DNA of 11,839 bases from an uncultured Collinsella sp. (GTDB lineage Bacteria > Actinomycetota > Coriobacteriia > Coriobacteriales > Coriobacteriaceae), in the NCBI GenBank assembly GCA_902490095.1, contig CABUCQ010000056.1, forward strand, positions 1 through 11,839, given 5' to 3'. Shown here piece after piece: positions 1 to 7,259 of this stretch. The position numbers and the translations under genes were made by a program. The notes beneath the pieces were generated by a model, which ran no database searches, was not told the DNA's origin, and worked only from the letters and a program-made list of their open reading frames with translations. Numbering within the stretch: position 1 is the stretch's first letter; each line of letters starts with the position of its first letter.

Positions 1-422
1 ATCTCCTCGGCATGGTTGGGGCCCGAGAGCGCCGCCACGCGCGACTCGTTGCCGATCTCGCTGGCGATGACCTCGCTCATGAGTAGTCCGGACTCGGGCT
101 CGATGCCCTTGGTGAGGCACAGAACCGGCGTCTCGTCAGCGATGAACGGCGCCGCCTGGTGGCAGACGTCGCGCAGGTGCGTCGAAGGCACGGCAAAGAT
201 GATGGCCTCCGCGCCGTCGAGCGCCTGCGCCAAGTCCGTCGTGGCGACAACGTTTTCCGGCAGCACGTAGTCCACCAGATAGCGGGGATTACGGTGCTCG
301 CCATTGATACCGGCGGCCGTCTGCTCGCTATGGGCCCACATGGTCACGCGCTCGGCTCGCGCGGCGGCAAGGCCGGCGACGGCGGTTCCCCAGGAGCCGG
401 AGCCAATCAGCGCAACATTCAT
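1..422 (-). CDS. gpsA: Glycerol-3-phosphate dehydrogenase [NAD(P)+], N-terminal part (cut by left edge)
   Basis: Cytosolic enzyme that reduces dihydroxyacetone phosphate to sn-glycerol-3-phosphate, the backbone for phospholipids. I read the first 140 residues by hand from the minus strand; the C-terminal part lies outside the window. Residues 1-14 form the Rossmann nucleotide-binding start with the glycine-rich GSGSWGTA motif. Residues 104-108 are TKGIE, which carries the conserved lysine. Residues 133-140 give SGPNHAEE, the family's conserved segment at the domain boundary. The ATG at 420-422 is preceded by AGGAG (429-433) at 6 nt spacing, and this site overlaps the plsY stop codon. It lies 9 bp after plsY, which uses its product, so the two are very probably co-translated. 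No frameshift is seen. The identification is firm. Confidence 0.95.
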   Translation of the reverse strand, partial: MNVALIGSGSWGTAVAGLAAARAERVTMWAHSEQTAAGINGEHRNPRYLVDYVLPENVVATTDLAQALDGAEAIIFAVPSTHLRDVCHQAAPFIADETPVLCLTKGIEPESGLLMSEVIASEIGNESRVAALSGPNHAEE

Positions 423-431
423 GACTCTCTC

Positions 432-1115
432 CTACTTATCGTCGGGCTCGGTGACGCGCTTGGTAAACGAGAGCTTGGACTCCTTACCCGTCATGAGCTT
501 TTTGATGTTCGCGCGATGGGCCCACACCACGGTGATGCCGATCATCGCCATGCAAAACTTGAGGCCCAGGCTGCTGTACGGAAAGACCGCACAGGCAGCG
601 ATGGGAAGACCGATGGCGGCGGCAAGCGAGCCCACCGACACAAACTTGGTGATGGCGACGGCAACGATAAACATACCCAGCAGCGACAGACCAATGGGCC
701 AGTACCAGGCAAGGATCACGCCCAGGCCCACGGCGATACCCTTACCGCCGTGGAAGTTAAGGTAGGGCGAGAAGATGTGTCCCCACACAGCAGCCAGGCA
801 AACGACGCCGAGCATCCAGTCGCCGGCGGCACCGGGCGCCATGATGCTCACAGGGAAGCCATAGCCCACGCTCGCGATGAGCGGACGCGCAATAAGGACG
901 CAGACGGCGCCCTTAAGGCAGTCGAGCAGCAGCGTGAGCGCGGCCACCTTGGGGCCGGCTACGCGCAGGGCGTTGGTGGTGCCGATGTTGCCGGAGCCCG
1001 CCTTGCGAATGTCGGTGTGGTTGAACACGCGGCCCAGGATCAGGCCAAACGGAATCGCCCCGATAAAGAACGAGACCACGGCGCAGATGGCGGTCAGCAG
1101 GATCGGATTAAGCAT
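432..1115 (-). CDS. plsY: Acyl-phosphate:glycerol-3-phosphate acyltransferase PlsY
   Basis: Integral membrane enzyme that moves the acyl group from acyl-phosphate (made by PlsX, not in this window) to position 1 of glycerol-3-phosphate, giving lysophosphatidic acid. The 227 residues are strongly hydrophobic, with several membrane spans (for example about 5-27, 54-77, 96-115 and 140-158). All three family motifs are present: SGNIGTTN at 41-48; GH followed by the HGGKGIA glycine-rich loop at 112-128; and HRANIKKL at 200-207. The usual GATN of motif 1 reads GTTN, a mild substitution. The tail after 208 is polar and charged. The ATG at 1113-1115 overlaps the 3' end of der by 8 bp and has AAGGAG (1123-1128) at 7 nt spacing inside the der coding sequence, so coupling to der is likely. 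Confidence 0.95.
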   Translation of the reverse strand: MLNPILLTAICAVVSFFIGAIPFGLILGRVFNHTDIRKAGSGNIGTTNALRVAGPKVAALTLLLDCLKGAVCVLIARPLIASVGYGFPVSIMAPGAAGDWMLGVVCLAAVWGHIFSPYLNFHGGKGIAVGLGVILAWYWPIGLSLLGMFIVAVAITKFVSVGSLAAAIGLPIAACAVFPYSSLGLKFCMAMIGITVVWAHRANIKKLMTGKESKLSFTKRVTEPDDK

Positions 1116-2442
1116 CCTTTTGCTCCTTCTTCCTAAAGAAGAGTCGAATGGGCGTACCGGCGAAGTCGAAGGTCGAGCGCATGCGGTTCTCCACGTAGCG
1201 CTGGTAGGTGTCGTTGACCAGGTCGCTGTGGTTGACGAAGAACGTGAACGTCGGCGGGTTGACGCCCGTCTGGGTTACATAGTGCATACGCAGGCGGCGC
1301 TTGCCGTCCACCACGGTGTGGCCAAACTCGCGCAAGTCGGTGAGGAACGTGTTGAGGCGCGAGGTACTGATCTTTTGAGAGCGCGTCTTCTCAGCGGCGT
1401 CGACCATCGCCCAGATCTTCTCGACGCTGCGGCCGGTCAGGGCCGAGATGCGCAGGTACTGGGCCCAGGGAGCCATGACGCCCAGACGGCGGTCGACGGT
1501 CTCCATGCAGGCCTCGCGCTTGCGGTCATCGTCGAGCAGGTCCCACTTGTTGAGCAGCACCACGATGGCGCAGCCGCGCTCGATGGCAAGGCCCATGACC
1601 TTCTGGTCCTGCTCGGTGACACCCACGGAGGCATCGACGACGAGCAGCGCCACGTCGGCGCGGTCGATGGCGCGCAGGCCGCGGACCATGGAGTAGTACT
1701 CGATGTTCTCGTATACGGTGCTCTTCTTGCGAATGCCCGCGGTGTCGACCATGCGGTAGTGCTTGCCGTCGCGCTCGACGACGGTGTCGATGGCATCGCG
1801 CGTGGTGCCGGCGATGTTGGACACGATGGAGCGGTCGGCGCCCAGGATGCGGTTGAACAGCGATGACTTGCCGGCGTTGGGTCGGCCGATGATGGCGACG
1901 TTCAGCGCGTCGGGGAACTCATCGGCGACCTCGTCCTCTTCCTCCGGAAGCAGGGCCACGATGTCATCGAGCAGGTCGCCCGTACCATGGCCGTGAAGGG
2001 CCGAGAGCGGCGTGGGCTCACCGATGCCGAGCGAATAGAACTCCCAGATGCTGTCGTTCTCGCGATCGGGGTTGTCGAGCTTGTTCACCAGCAGAAAAAC
2101 CGGCTTGTCGCAGCGCTTGAGCATGCGGGCGACCGATTCGTCCTCCTCGGTGACGCCGGTGCGGCCGTCGACCACAAACAGGATGACGGCGGCTTCCTCG
2201 GCGGCGGCGAGTGCCTGGTCGCGGATGGACGTGGCAAAGACGTCATCGCTCTTGAGCGGCTCGATGCCGCCCGTGTCGACGATGGTGAACTCGCGACCGT
2301 TCCAATCGGCCGTGTGGTATGAGCGGTCGCGCGTGACGCCTCGAGACTCATGGACGATGGCGTCCGAGGTCTGGGCCAGGCGGTTAACGAGCGTGGACTT
2401 GCCCACGTTGGGGCGTCCGACGACGGCGACGATAGGTTTCAT
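1108..2442 (-). CDS. der: Ribosome biogenesis double GTPase Der (EngA)
   Basis: GTPase with two G domains in tandem and a C-terminal KH-like domain; in the family it acts in maturation of the 50S ribosomal subunit. 444 residues, normal length. The first G domain shows GRPNVGKS (9-16), RGVTRD (34-39), DTGG (56-59) and NKLD (120-123). An acidic linker (165-175) follows. The second G domain shows GRPNAGKS (186-193), AGTTRD (211-216), DTAG (233-236) and NKWD (298-301). The KH-like domain spans about 355-440 and includes the NPPTFTFF segment and a basic tail. The frame is open for 57 more codons upstream, but the ATG at 2440-2442 starts directly with the first G domain and has AAAGGAG (2448-2454) at 5 nt. 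That site contains the stop codon of the upstream gene. Confidence 0.97.
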   Translation of the reverse strand: MKPIVAVVGRPNVGKSTLVNRLAQTSDAIVHESRGVTRDRSYHTADWNGREFTIVDTGGIEPLKSDDVFATSIRDQALAAAEEAAVILFVVDGRTGVTEEDESVARMLKRCDKPVFLLVNKLDNPDRENDSIWEFYSLGIGEPTPLSALHGHGTGDLLDDIVALLPEEEDEVADEFPDALNVAIIGRPNAGKSSLFNRILGADRSIVSNIAGTTRDAIDTVVERDGKHYRMVDTAGIRKKSTVYENIEYYSMVRGLRAIDRADVALLVVDASVGVTEQDQKVMGLAIERGCAIVVLLNKWDLLDDDRKREACMETVDRRLGVMAPWAQYLRISALTGRSVEKIWAMVDAAEKTRSQKISTSRLNTFLTDLREFGHTVVDGKRRLRMHYVTQTGVNPPTFTFFVNHSDLVNDTYQRYVENRMRSTFDFAGTPIRLFFRKKEQKDA

Positions 2443-2452
2443 CTGCTCTCCT

Positions 2453-3895
2453 TTATTGGGTAGGGTCAGCGGAATTAGTAGAGTCGGCAGGCACAATGCC
2501 AAGGATGTGCTCCAGGGTATCGAGCAACTCATGCGGCATGGTCGATACCACATGAACCTCGGCGCCGCGACTGGTAAGGCTTGCGAGTAAATCGTCACGA
2601 TAATACTCGTCAAGCGTCATGCCGTCAGCGTTGAACATGAGCTTAGGCACAAAGAGCATAACCCCCGACAGGTCTTGCGGCAGCTGCTCCAGAATGTCGC
2701 AAGCGACAATGAGGCCGGTCACGTCCACGTTGCCGCCAAAGTAGCGGTTCTTGATGGCTGTGACGGTGCCGCCGAGACAATGCGGCGACTCCACAAAGCG
2801 CGCCACGGTGTCGCGCGCGCTGGCGCCCGAGAGGCACAGCAGGTGCTGGCTGCGGGCGGCGATGGCCTCGCGGACGCGGGCCAGTCGCTCGGCGTCGGCG
2901 GCAAGCACGTCGTCGGTCTCGTCCAGATACGAGCGGATCATGCCGATGCCGTCGTAGTACTGCGGGTAGCCGTCGTAAAAGTCTGCCTCGGGAGGATCGA
3001 TGCCGGCGTCCAGGTAGAACTCGTCGCTCATCTGGAAGGTGTGGCGGCCAAAGCGCTCATAGGCGCGGTCCTGGAACGGTCGAATCATGGCGATGGTCTC
3101 GCGCGCTAGTTCGGGTTTGTCGCTGTAGGACCAGCTAAAACGGTTCTGATGCTTGGTAAAACCGAGTGGCACAATACCCAGACTGGTGATTTGCTCGTGC
3201 TCCTCGCAAAAGCGCAGAGTCTTTTCCAGCTCCTCGCCGTCGTTCATGCCGGGGCACAACACGATCTGCGCATGAATCTCTATGCCGGCGGCCATGATGG
3301 CCTCGAGCACGTCCATGCCGCGCTGGGCGTTGCGGCCCATCATGCGGCGGCGGACGTCGGGGCTTACGGCGTGGACCGACACGTTCATGGGGCTCATGTT
3401 GCGTTGGATGACGTTTTGAACATCTTCGTCGGTGAGGTTCGTGAGCGTGACGAAGTTGCCCTGCAAAAAGCTCAGGCGGTAGTCGTCGTCGCGAATGTAG
3501 AGCGTGGAGCGGCCGCCCTTGGGCAACATGGTCATAAAGCAGAACACGCAGGCGTTCACACAGGTACGCATGCCGTCAAAGATGGGGCCGTCGAACTCAA
3601 GGCCCCAATCCTCGCCGGGAAAACGGTCGAGCTCCACGGGGGTGACGCTGTTGTCGCGCGGGTCGAGAACCTCAAGTTCGACGGTGTCCTCGTCGGCCTC
3701 CCAGAGCCACACGATCATGTCGGTGAGTGCCTCACCGTTGACCGTGAGCACGCGCATGCCCGGCTCGATACCCACATCCCACGCGGGCGATTCGGGACGC
3801 ACGTTCTTAACGAGCGCGCCCTCACCCGGCTCAGGGTCGCGGCTGCGCCCGTAATCGGCCACCTCGGCGGCGTATGCGGGTACGGTCTGGTCCAT
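2453..3895 (-). CDS. DUF512 family protein: PDZ domain plus radical-SAM-like Fe-S domain, unknown function
   Basis: Probable iron-sulfur protein of the widespread DUF512 family, whose reaction is not known to me. 480 residues. An N-terminal PDZ-like domain covers about 26-100, including GALVKNVRPESPAWDVGI. A radical-SAM-like region begins with three cysteines at 112, 116 and 119 (CX3CX2C), followed by LPKG, DDDYRLSFL (136-144) and GNFVTLTNL. A TIM-barrel-like stretch follows, with NVSVHA (171-176) and QIVLCPGMND (210-219). The C-terminal DUF512 part has IKNRYFGGNVDVTGL (381-395). The start at 3893-3895 is chosen because it comes just after ispH ends, 2 bp away. Its AAGGAG (3910-3915) is 14 nt off, longer than usual, so the start is less certain than the family call. 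In many Gram-positive bacteria this gene sits next to der, suggesting but not proving a link to ribosomes or RNA. Confidence 0.88.
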   Translation of the reverse strand: MDQTVPAYAAEVADYGRSRDPEPGEGALVKNVRPESPAWDVGIEPGMRVLTVNGEALTDMIVWLWEADEDTVELEVLDPRDNSVTPVELDRFPGEDWGLEFDGPIFDGMRTCVNACVFCFMTMLPKGGRSTLYIRDDDYRLSFLQGNFVTLTNLTDEDVQNVIQRNMSPMNVSVHAVSPDVRRRMMGRNAQRGMDVLEAIMAAGIEIHAQIVLCPGMNDGEELEKTLRFCEEHEQITSLGIVPLGFTKHQNRFSWSYSDKPELARETIAMIRPFQDRAYERFGRHTFQMSDEFYLDAGIDPPEADFYDGYPQYYDGIGMIRSYLDETDDVLAADAERLARVREAIAARSQHLLCLSGASARDTVARFVESPHCLGGTVTAIKNRYFGGNVDVTGLIVACDILEQLPQDLSGVMLFVPKLMFNADGMTLDEYYRDDLLASLTSRGAEVHVVSTMPHELLDTLEHILGIVPADSTNSADPTQ

Positions 3896-3897
3896 GA

Positions 3898-4797
3898 TTA
3901 GCGGCAAAGCTCCTTGATGCGCGCAACGGCGCGTTCGATGTGTTCTTGCGGGGTGGAGGCTCCGGCAGTGATGCCGATGTGGCGTACGTTGGCAAACCAT
4001 GCGGCCTGTAGCTCGGAAGCCTCCTCGATGTGATGGGTGTGCTCGCAGACGTCGGCGCAGATCTGTGCCAAGCGGCGGGTGTTACCCGAGTTCTTGCCGC
4101 CCACCACGACCATGCAGTCGCAGCGGTTGGCAAGTGTGGCTGCTGCCTGTTGACGCTCACTCGTGGCGGCGCAGATGGTGTTGATCACACGCAGCTCCTG
4201 CACGCGCGGGGTTATGGCGGCCACGACCTCGGCCAGGTTCTGCGCGGTCTGGGTGGTCTGCACAACCAGACCCACCTTGCCCTTGAGCGGCAGCGCGTCC
4301 GCATCGGCGGCGCAGCTTACGACCTGCGCGTTATCGCCGGCGTGGCCCAGAATGCCCTCGACCTCGGGGTGGCCCGGCTCGCCTACGACCACCACGCGAT
4401 AGCCCTCACGCACCAGGCGCTCGGCGGCCACGTGGACCTTTTTCACGTAGGGGCAGGTGGCGTCGACCACGTTGAGGCCGCGCTCACGAGCGGCGTCGAT
4501 TACCTGCGGCACCACGCCGTGGGCGCGGATAATCACGGTGCCGGTTGTGGCGTCGTCCAGGGTTTCGGCTAAGCCTACGCCCGCGTCGGCGAGCTCGCGT
4601 ACCACGATGGGGTTATGGATGAGCGGACCCAAGGTATGGACCTGAGTGCTCTCCCCTGCCTGCGGCGCGGCGGCCAGCGCCATGTCGAGCGCACGCTGTA
4701 CGCCGTAGCAAGTGCCGGCGTGGGCGGCGATCTCGATGGTAGGCGCGATTGCCTGGTCGGACGCAGTCGCGGCGGTGTTCGTCACGTTCTCGCTCAT
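3898..4797 (-). CDS. ispH: 4-hydroxy-3-methylbut-2-enyl diphosphate reductase IspH (LytB)
   Basis: [4Fe-4S] enzyme of the last step of the MEP pathway, reducing HMBPP to isopentenyl and dimethylallyl diphosphate. 299 residues from the ATG at 4795-4797. The three cluster cysteines are at 30 (AGTCYGV), 115 (DATCP) and 209 (NTICA). Substrate-binding residues are in place: HNP (61-63), AHG (92-94), GHPEVEG (142-148), QTTQT (180-184), KNSGNTRRL (235-243) and GAST (279-282). The first 20 residues are a poorly conserved extension. A GTG ten codons upstream is possible but lies inside plsC; the ATG is preferred although its ribosome site is weak (AGG at 4806-4808). It begins 2 bp after plsC. There is no C-terminal ribosomal S1 fusion, unlike many clostridial IspH proteins. 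Confidence 0.96.
   Translation of the reverse strand: MSENVTNTAATASDQAIAPTIEIAAHAGTCYGVQRALDMALAAAPQAGESTQVHTLGPLIHNPIVVRELADAGVGLAETLDDATTGTVIIRAHGVVPQVIDAARERGLNVVDATCPYVKKVHVAAERLVREGYRVVVVGEPGHPEVEGILGHAGDNAQVVSCAADADALPLKGKVGLVVQTTQTAQNLAEVVAAITPRVQELRVINTICAATSERQQAAATLANRCDCMVVVGGKNSGNTRRLAQICADVCEHTHHIEEASELQAAWFANVRHIGITAGASTPQEHIERAVARIKELCR
3910..3915 (-). promoter_or_regulatory. Distant Shine-Dalgarno for the DUF512 gene, inside ispH
   Basis: AAGGAG on the minus strand within the last codons of ispH, 14 nt before the proposed ATG at 3893-3895. The spacing is long; the ispH stop lies between. Reinitiation after the ispH stop, 2 bp from the ATG, may matter more than this site. Confidence 0.45.
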
Positions 4798-4799
4798 GG

Positions 4800-5528
4800 C
4801 TAGAACCTGCCCGGATGCTCGGCGCACAGATCGTCTCGCATGGCGTAGACGCGGTTCATGGCCTCGGACTCAAACCATTCCAGGCGCTCCGTGCGCTTAA
4901 GCCCGGCCGGTGCGTCGGAAAGCGAGACGGCCTTGCCGGCGCGGATCCAGCACTTCTTGGGACGCATGATCTTTTTGCCCGCGGGCGTGATGTCGGACCA
5001 GCCGCAGATGGCGAGCGGGTTCACAGGCGCCTTGCCCATCTGAGCGATGAGCGCAAAACCGCCGTGGACCTCGGGCTTGATCTCGCGCGAGCGGATGCGC
5101 GTGCCCTCGGGGAAGATCAGAACGTCCTCGCCGCGCTGCAGCGCATGCTGGGCGGCGCGCAGGCACTTCATATCGGCAGTACCACGCTCCACGGGGATGC
5201 CGCCTACGCGGCTAAAGGCCCAGCGCACAATCTTGCTCTTGGCGAACTCGGATTTAAAGATGGGACGAATGCGGCGGCCCCCAAAGAACAGCGCGGTCTC
5301 CACAGCCAAGAGCTCGGCCATCGAGGTGTGGTTGCAGATGACCACGCTGCCGCGGCCTTCCTGGCGCTCAAATAGCAGATCGGCATCCTCGACCTTCCAA
5401 CGCCACATGAGCTTGGAGAAGGCCCATAGGATCGCCATGACCACGACGACGGTGCCGCGGATGAGCGCCGGAAACTCGTCATAGGGGGCGTTGTAATAGT
5501 CCTCGGGCGTCTGCTTAAACAGGCGCAT
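4800..5528 (-). CDS. plsC: PlsC-like 1-acyl-glycerol-3-phosphate acyltransferase (HX4E variant)
   Basis: Membrane-associated LPLAT-family acyltransferase, most likely adding the second acyl chain to lysophosphatidic acid to make phosphatidic acid. 242 residues. One probable membrane anchor lies at about 23-41. Family block I is CNHTSMAE (65-72), so the catalytic HX4D reads H67-X4-E72 with glutamate for aspartate. Block II is around 88-92 (RPIFK), block III is GGIPVERG (109-116), and block IV contains FPEGTR (139-144). The ATG at 5526-5528 has a near-perfect AAAGGAGGT at 5 nt, formed by the last codons of cmk. The context between cmk and ispH, in a unit with plsY and gpsA, supports a phospholipid role. 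Family assignment is firm; exact acyl acceptor is inferred. Confidence 0.9.
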   Translation of the reverse strand: MRLFKQTPEDYYNAPYDEFPALIRGTVVVVMAILWAFSKLMWRWKVEDADLLFERQEGRGSVVICNHTSMAELLAVETALFFGGRRIRPIFKSEFAKSKIVRWAFSRVGGIPVERGTADMKCLRAAQHALQRGEDVLIFPEGTRIRSREIKPEVHGGFALIAQMGKAPVNPLAICGWSDITPAGKKIMRPKKCWIRAGKAVSLSDAPAGLKRTERLEWFESEAMNRVYAMRDDLCAEHPGRF

Positions 5529-5531
5529 GGG

Positions 5532-6218
5532 CTACCTCCTTTGGTTGATGAGGCCCTCGATAATGCGGACGACCTCGTCGATGGTATGGGCGGTGGAGTC
5601 GACGTGCACGGCGTCCTCGGCGGGCACGAGCGGGGCGACCTCGCGGCTGCTGTCGAGCTTGTCGCGCTGCTTAAGGGCGTCGAGGGTCTCGTTGACTTCG
5701 GCCTCGAGTTGCGCGGGCGTGAGGGGCTGGGCGTCGTTTTGGTGACGCTGCAGCACGCGGCGGCGGGCGCGCTCGCGCGGGTCGGCGGTCAGGAAGACCT
5801 TGACCTGCGCGTTGGGGAACACGACGGTTCCGATGTCGCGACCCTCGGCCACGATATCGCGGTTCTCGGCGGCGCGGCGCTGGTGAATGAGCATGGCGGC
5901 GCGCACGCCCGGATAGGCCGAGACCTTGGACACGTTTGCGTCGACCTGCGGGGTACGAATGGCGGCCGAAGCGTCCTTGCCGTCAATGGTCAAACGCGTA
6001 TCCTCGCCGGTGCCGTTGGTAAAGCGGATCTCGATTTGCTCGGCGAGGGCGTCGATTGCCGGCTCGTCGTCCAAATCGATGCCACGGTCGAGCGCGGCGA
6101 AGGTGACGGCGCGATACATGGCGCCCGTGTCGAGCTTGTTAAAGCCCAGCTGGCGGGCGATCTCCTTGGCGATGGTGGACTTGCCGGAACCGGCGGGGCC
6201 GTCGATGGCGACGATCAT
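5532..6218 (-). CDS. cmk: Cytidylate kinase
   Basis: Cytosolic nucleoside monophosphate kinase that phosphorylates CMP and dCMP with ATP, supplying CDP for DNA, RNA and phospholipid headgroup synthesis. 228 residues, the usual length. The P-loop GPAGSGKST is at 7-15. DTGAMYRA (30-37) and AEGRDIGT (124-131) contact the nucleotide. A lid-like arginine-rich stretch (RERARRR) lies at 148-154. The C-terminal half has the family pattern EVNETLDAL, then RDKLDSSRE, then PL and VDST. The ATG at 6216-6218 has AAAGGAAG (6225-6232) upstream. The last codons, CAA AGG AGG TAG, double as the ribosome-binding site of plsC. Confidence 0.97.
   Translation of the reverse strand: MIVAIDGPAGSGKSTIAKEIARQLGFNKLDTGAMYRAVTFAALDRGIDLDDEPAIDALAEQIEIRFTNGTGEDTRLTIDGKDASAAIRTPQVDANVSKVSAYPGVRAAMLIHQRRAAENRDIVAEGRDIGTVVFPNAQVKVFLTADPRERARRRVLQRHQNDAQPLTPAQLEAEVNETLDALKQRDKLDSSREVAPLVPAEDAVHVDSTAHTIDEVVRIIEGLINQRR
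5534..5542 (-). promoter_or_regulatory. plsC Shine-Dalgarno embedded in the cmk 3' end
   Basis: Reads AAAGGAGGT on the minus strand, 5 nt before the plsC ATG. The same bases encode the last residues of Cmk through the rare tandem AGG AGG codons, followed directly by TAG. Ribosomes finishing cmk stop exactly on the plsC initiation site. Confidence 0.85.
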
Positions 6219-6284
6219 GCAATGCTTCCTTTCGATGGGTGACGTGCTGGTATGGTTCGCGGGTGTTGGGGCGCGGCGGGTTGC
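6219..6284 (-). other. Intergenic leader between rluB and cmk
   Basis: 66 bp without a gene, one of only two real gaps in the window. A short perfect inverted repeat (stem 6277-6282 with 6287-6292, 4-nt loop) spans the rluB stop codon at 6285-6287. It is not followed by a T-run in the direction of transcription, so it does not look like an intrinsic terminator. I see no convincing -35/-10 pair. The cmk ribosome-binding site lies at its downstream end. Confidence 0.5.
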
Positions 6285-7259
6285 CTAACCCGTGTAGCGC
6301 TCGCGGTAGGTGTTGCGCTTGGGTGCGGAGCCGTGGCTGCCGTGGTGACGCGTGTGGCTGGCGGGCGTGTCTTGGGGCTTGCCGCCGTTGCGCTTGGAGC
6401 TCGCCTGCTTGGGCGGGATGCCGCCGCTTTTGAGGACCTGTACCTCGCGGTCGGTGAGCTCGCGCCACGAGCCCTTGGCCACGTCCTTGAGCTCCAGGCC
6501 GGCAAAGTTGCAGCGATGCAGACGGATTACCGGGTGGTGAATCTTGCTCAGCATGCGCTTAACCTGGTTCTTGCGGCCTTCGCGGATGATGACCTCCACG
6601 GCGGTGGTGCCGGGCTTGACGCCTTGGGGAGCTACGGCCTCGGCCTCGCGTGCGGTGATGATGCGGCAGATTGCCGGCTGGCATAGGCCGTCGTCGAGCT
6701 CGATGCCACGGCGGAGCGGCGTAAGATCGCGGTCTGATAAGTCTCCGTCCACAAGCGCCTGGTAGGTCTTGTAGACGTGTTTGCTCGGGTGCAGCAGGTC
6801 CTGAGACAGGTCGCCGTCGGTGGTAAAGAGCAAAAGGCCTGTGGTGTCGCGGTCCAGACGACCCACCGGGAAAAGTCCCGGAAAGCGGTCGCGCGGGACC
6901 AGATCAGCCACGCAAGGGCGCTCCTGCGGATCGCTCATGGTGGTAAGGTAGCCGGTCGGCTTGTAGAGCATCAGGTACACGGCGCCCTGGTTGAGCTTGA
7001 CGGGCATGCCGTCGACCTCGATGTGATCGTGGTCGACATCGACCTTGGTGCCCAGTTCGGTCGCGACCTGGCCGTTGACGGTCACGCGGCCGGCGGTCAT
7101 CAGGTCCTCCGAGCCGCGGCGGCTCGCCACGCCCGCGCGCGCCAAAAAGCGCTGCAGGCGCATGGTGTGCGGATAGACGGGCTGGGCGTCGCCTGCGGGC
7201 GTCGTGGCGCCCGTGGCACTTGCGGTGCACGTCTCCCCTACTTCGTTAGTCCTCATCAT
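6285..7259 (-). CDS. rluB: RluB/RsuA-family rRNA pseudouridine synthase
   Basis: Converts a uridine of ribosomal RNA to pseudouridine; by family and operon place the 23S enzyme RluB is most likely, but RluE or RsuA specificity cannot be excluded. 324 residues from 7259. An S4 RNA-binding domain starts at MRLQRFLARAGVASRR (33-48). The catalytic domain has LYKPTGYLTT (98-107) and the active-site motif GRLDRDTTGLLLFT (133-146) with catalytic Asp136. It continues with KTYQALV (164-170), EGRKNQVKRM (227-236) and LHRCNFAGL (247-255). The tail 280-324 is basic and low in complexity (Lys, Arg, His, Ser, Gly), probably flexible and RNA-contacting. Start choice: ATG at 7257-7259 (or the adjacent one at 7254-7256), because GGAGG at 7266-7270 fits. 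The later ATG at 7161-7163, at the S4 domain, has no ribosome site. It overlaps scpB by 14 bp. Confidence 0.93.
   Translation of the reverse strand: MMRTNEVGETCTASATGATTPAGDAQPVYPHTMRLQRFLARAGVASRRGSEDLMTAGRVTVNGQVATELGTKVDVDHDHIEVDGMPVKLNQGAVYLMLYKPTGYLTTMSDPQERPCVADLVPRDRFPGLFPVGRLDRDTTGLLLFTTDGDLSQDLLHPSKHVYKTYQALVDGDLSDRDLTPLRRGIELDDGLCQPAICRIITAREAEAVAPQGVKPGTTAVEVIIREGRKNQVKRMLSKIHHPVIRLHRCNFAGLELKDVAKGSWRELTDREVQVLKSGGIPPKQASSKRNGGKPQDTPASHTRHHGSHGSAPKRNTYRERYTG

Noticed and set aside
159..1136. Plus-strand open frame of 325 codons opposite gpsA and plsY
   Set aside because: Its product is rich in His, Asp, Gly, Arg and Gln without domains, as expected opposite a GC-rich gene. The minus-strand genes have clear motifs over the same bases, and it crosses their boundaries.
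2443..2613. Longer Der starting at 2613
   Set aside because: The 57 extra codons overlap the DUF512 gene, show no family similarity, and the ATG at 2440-2442 has a good ribosome site directly before the first G domain.
3149..3901. Plus-strand open frame of 250 codons opposite the DUF512 gene
   Set aside because: Low-complexity Val/His/Ala/Asp composition typical of an antisense shadow; the DUF512 motifs lie on the other strand.
6277..6292. Inverted repeat over the rluB stop codon as a terminator
   Set aside because: Six-pair stem without a following T-run in the direction of transcription, and cmk follows closely on the same strand.
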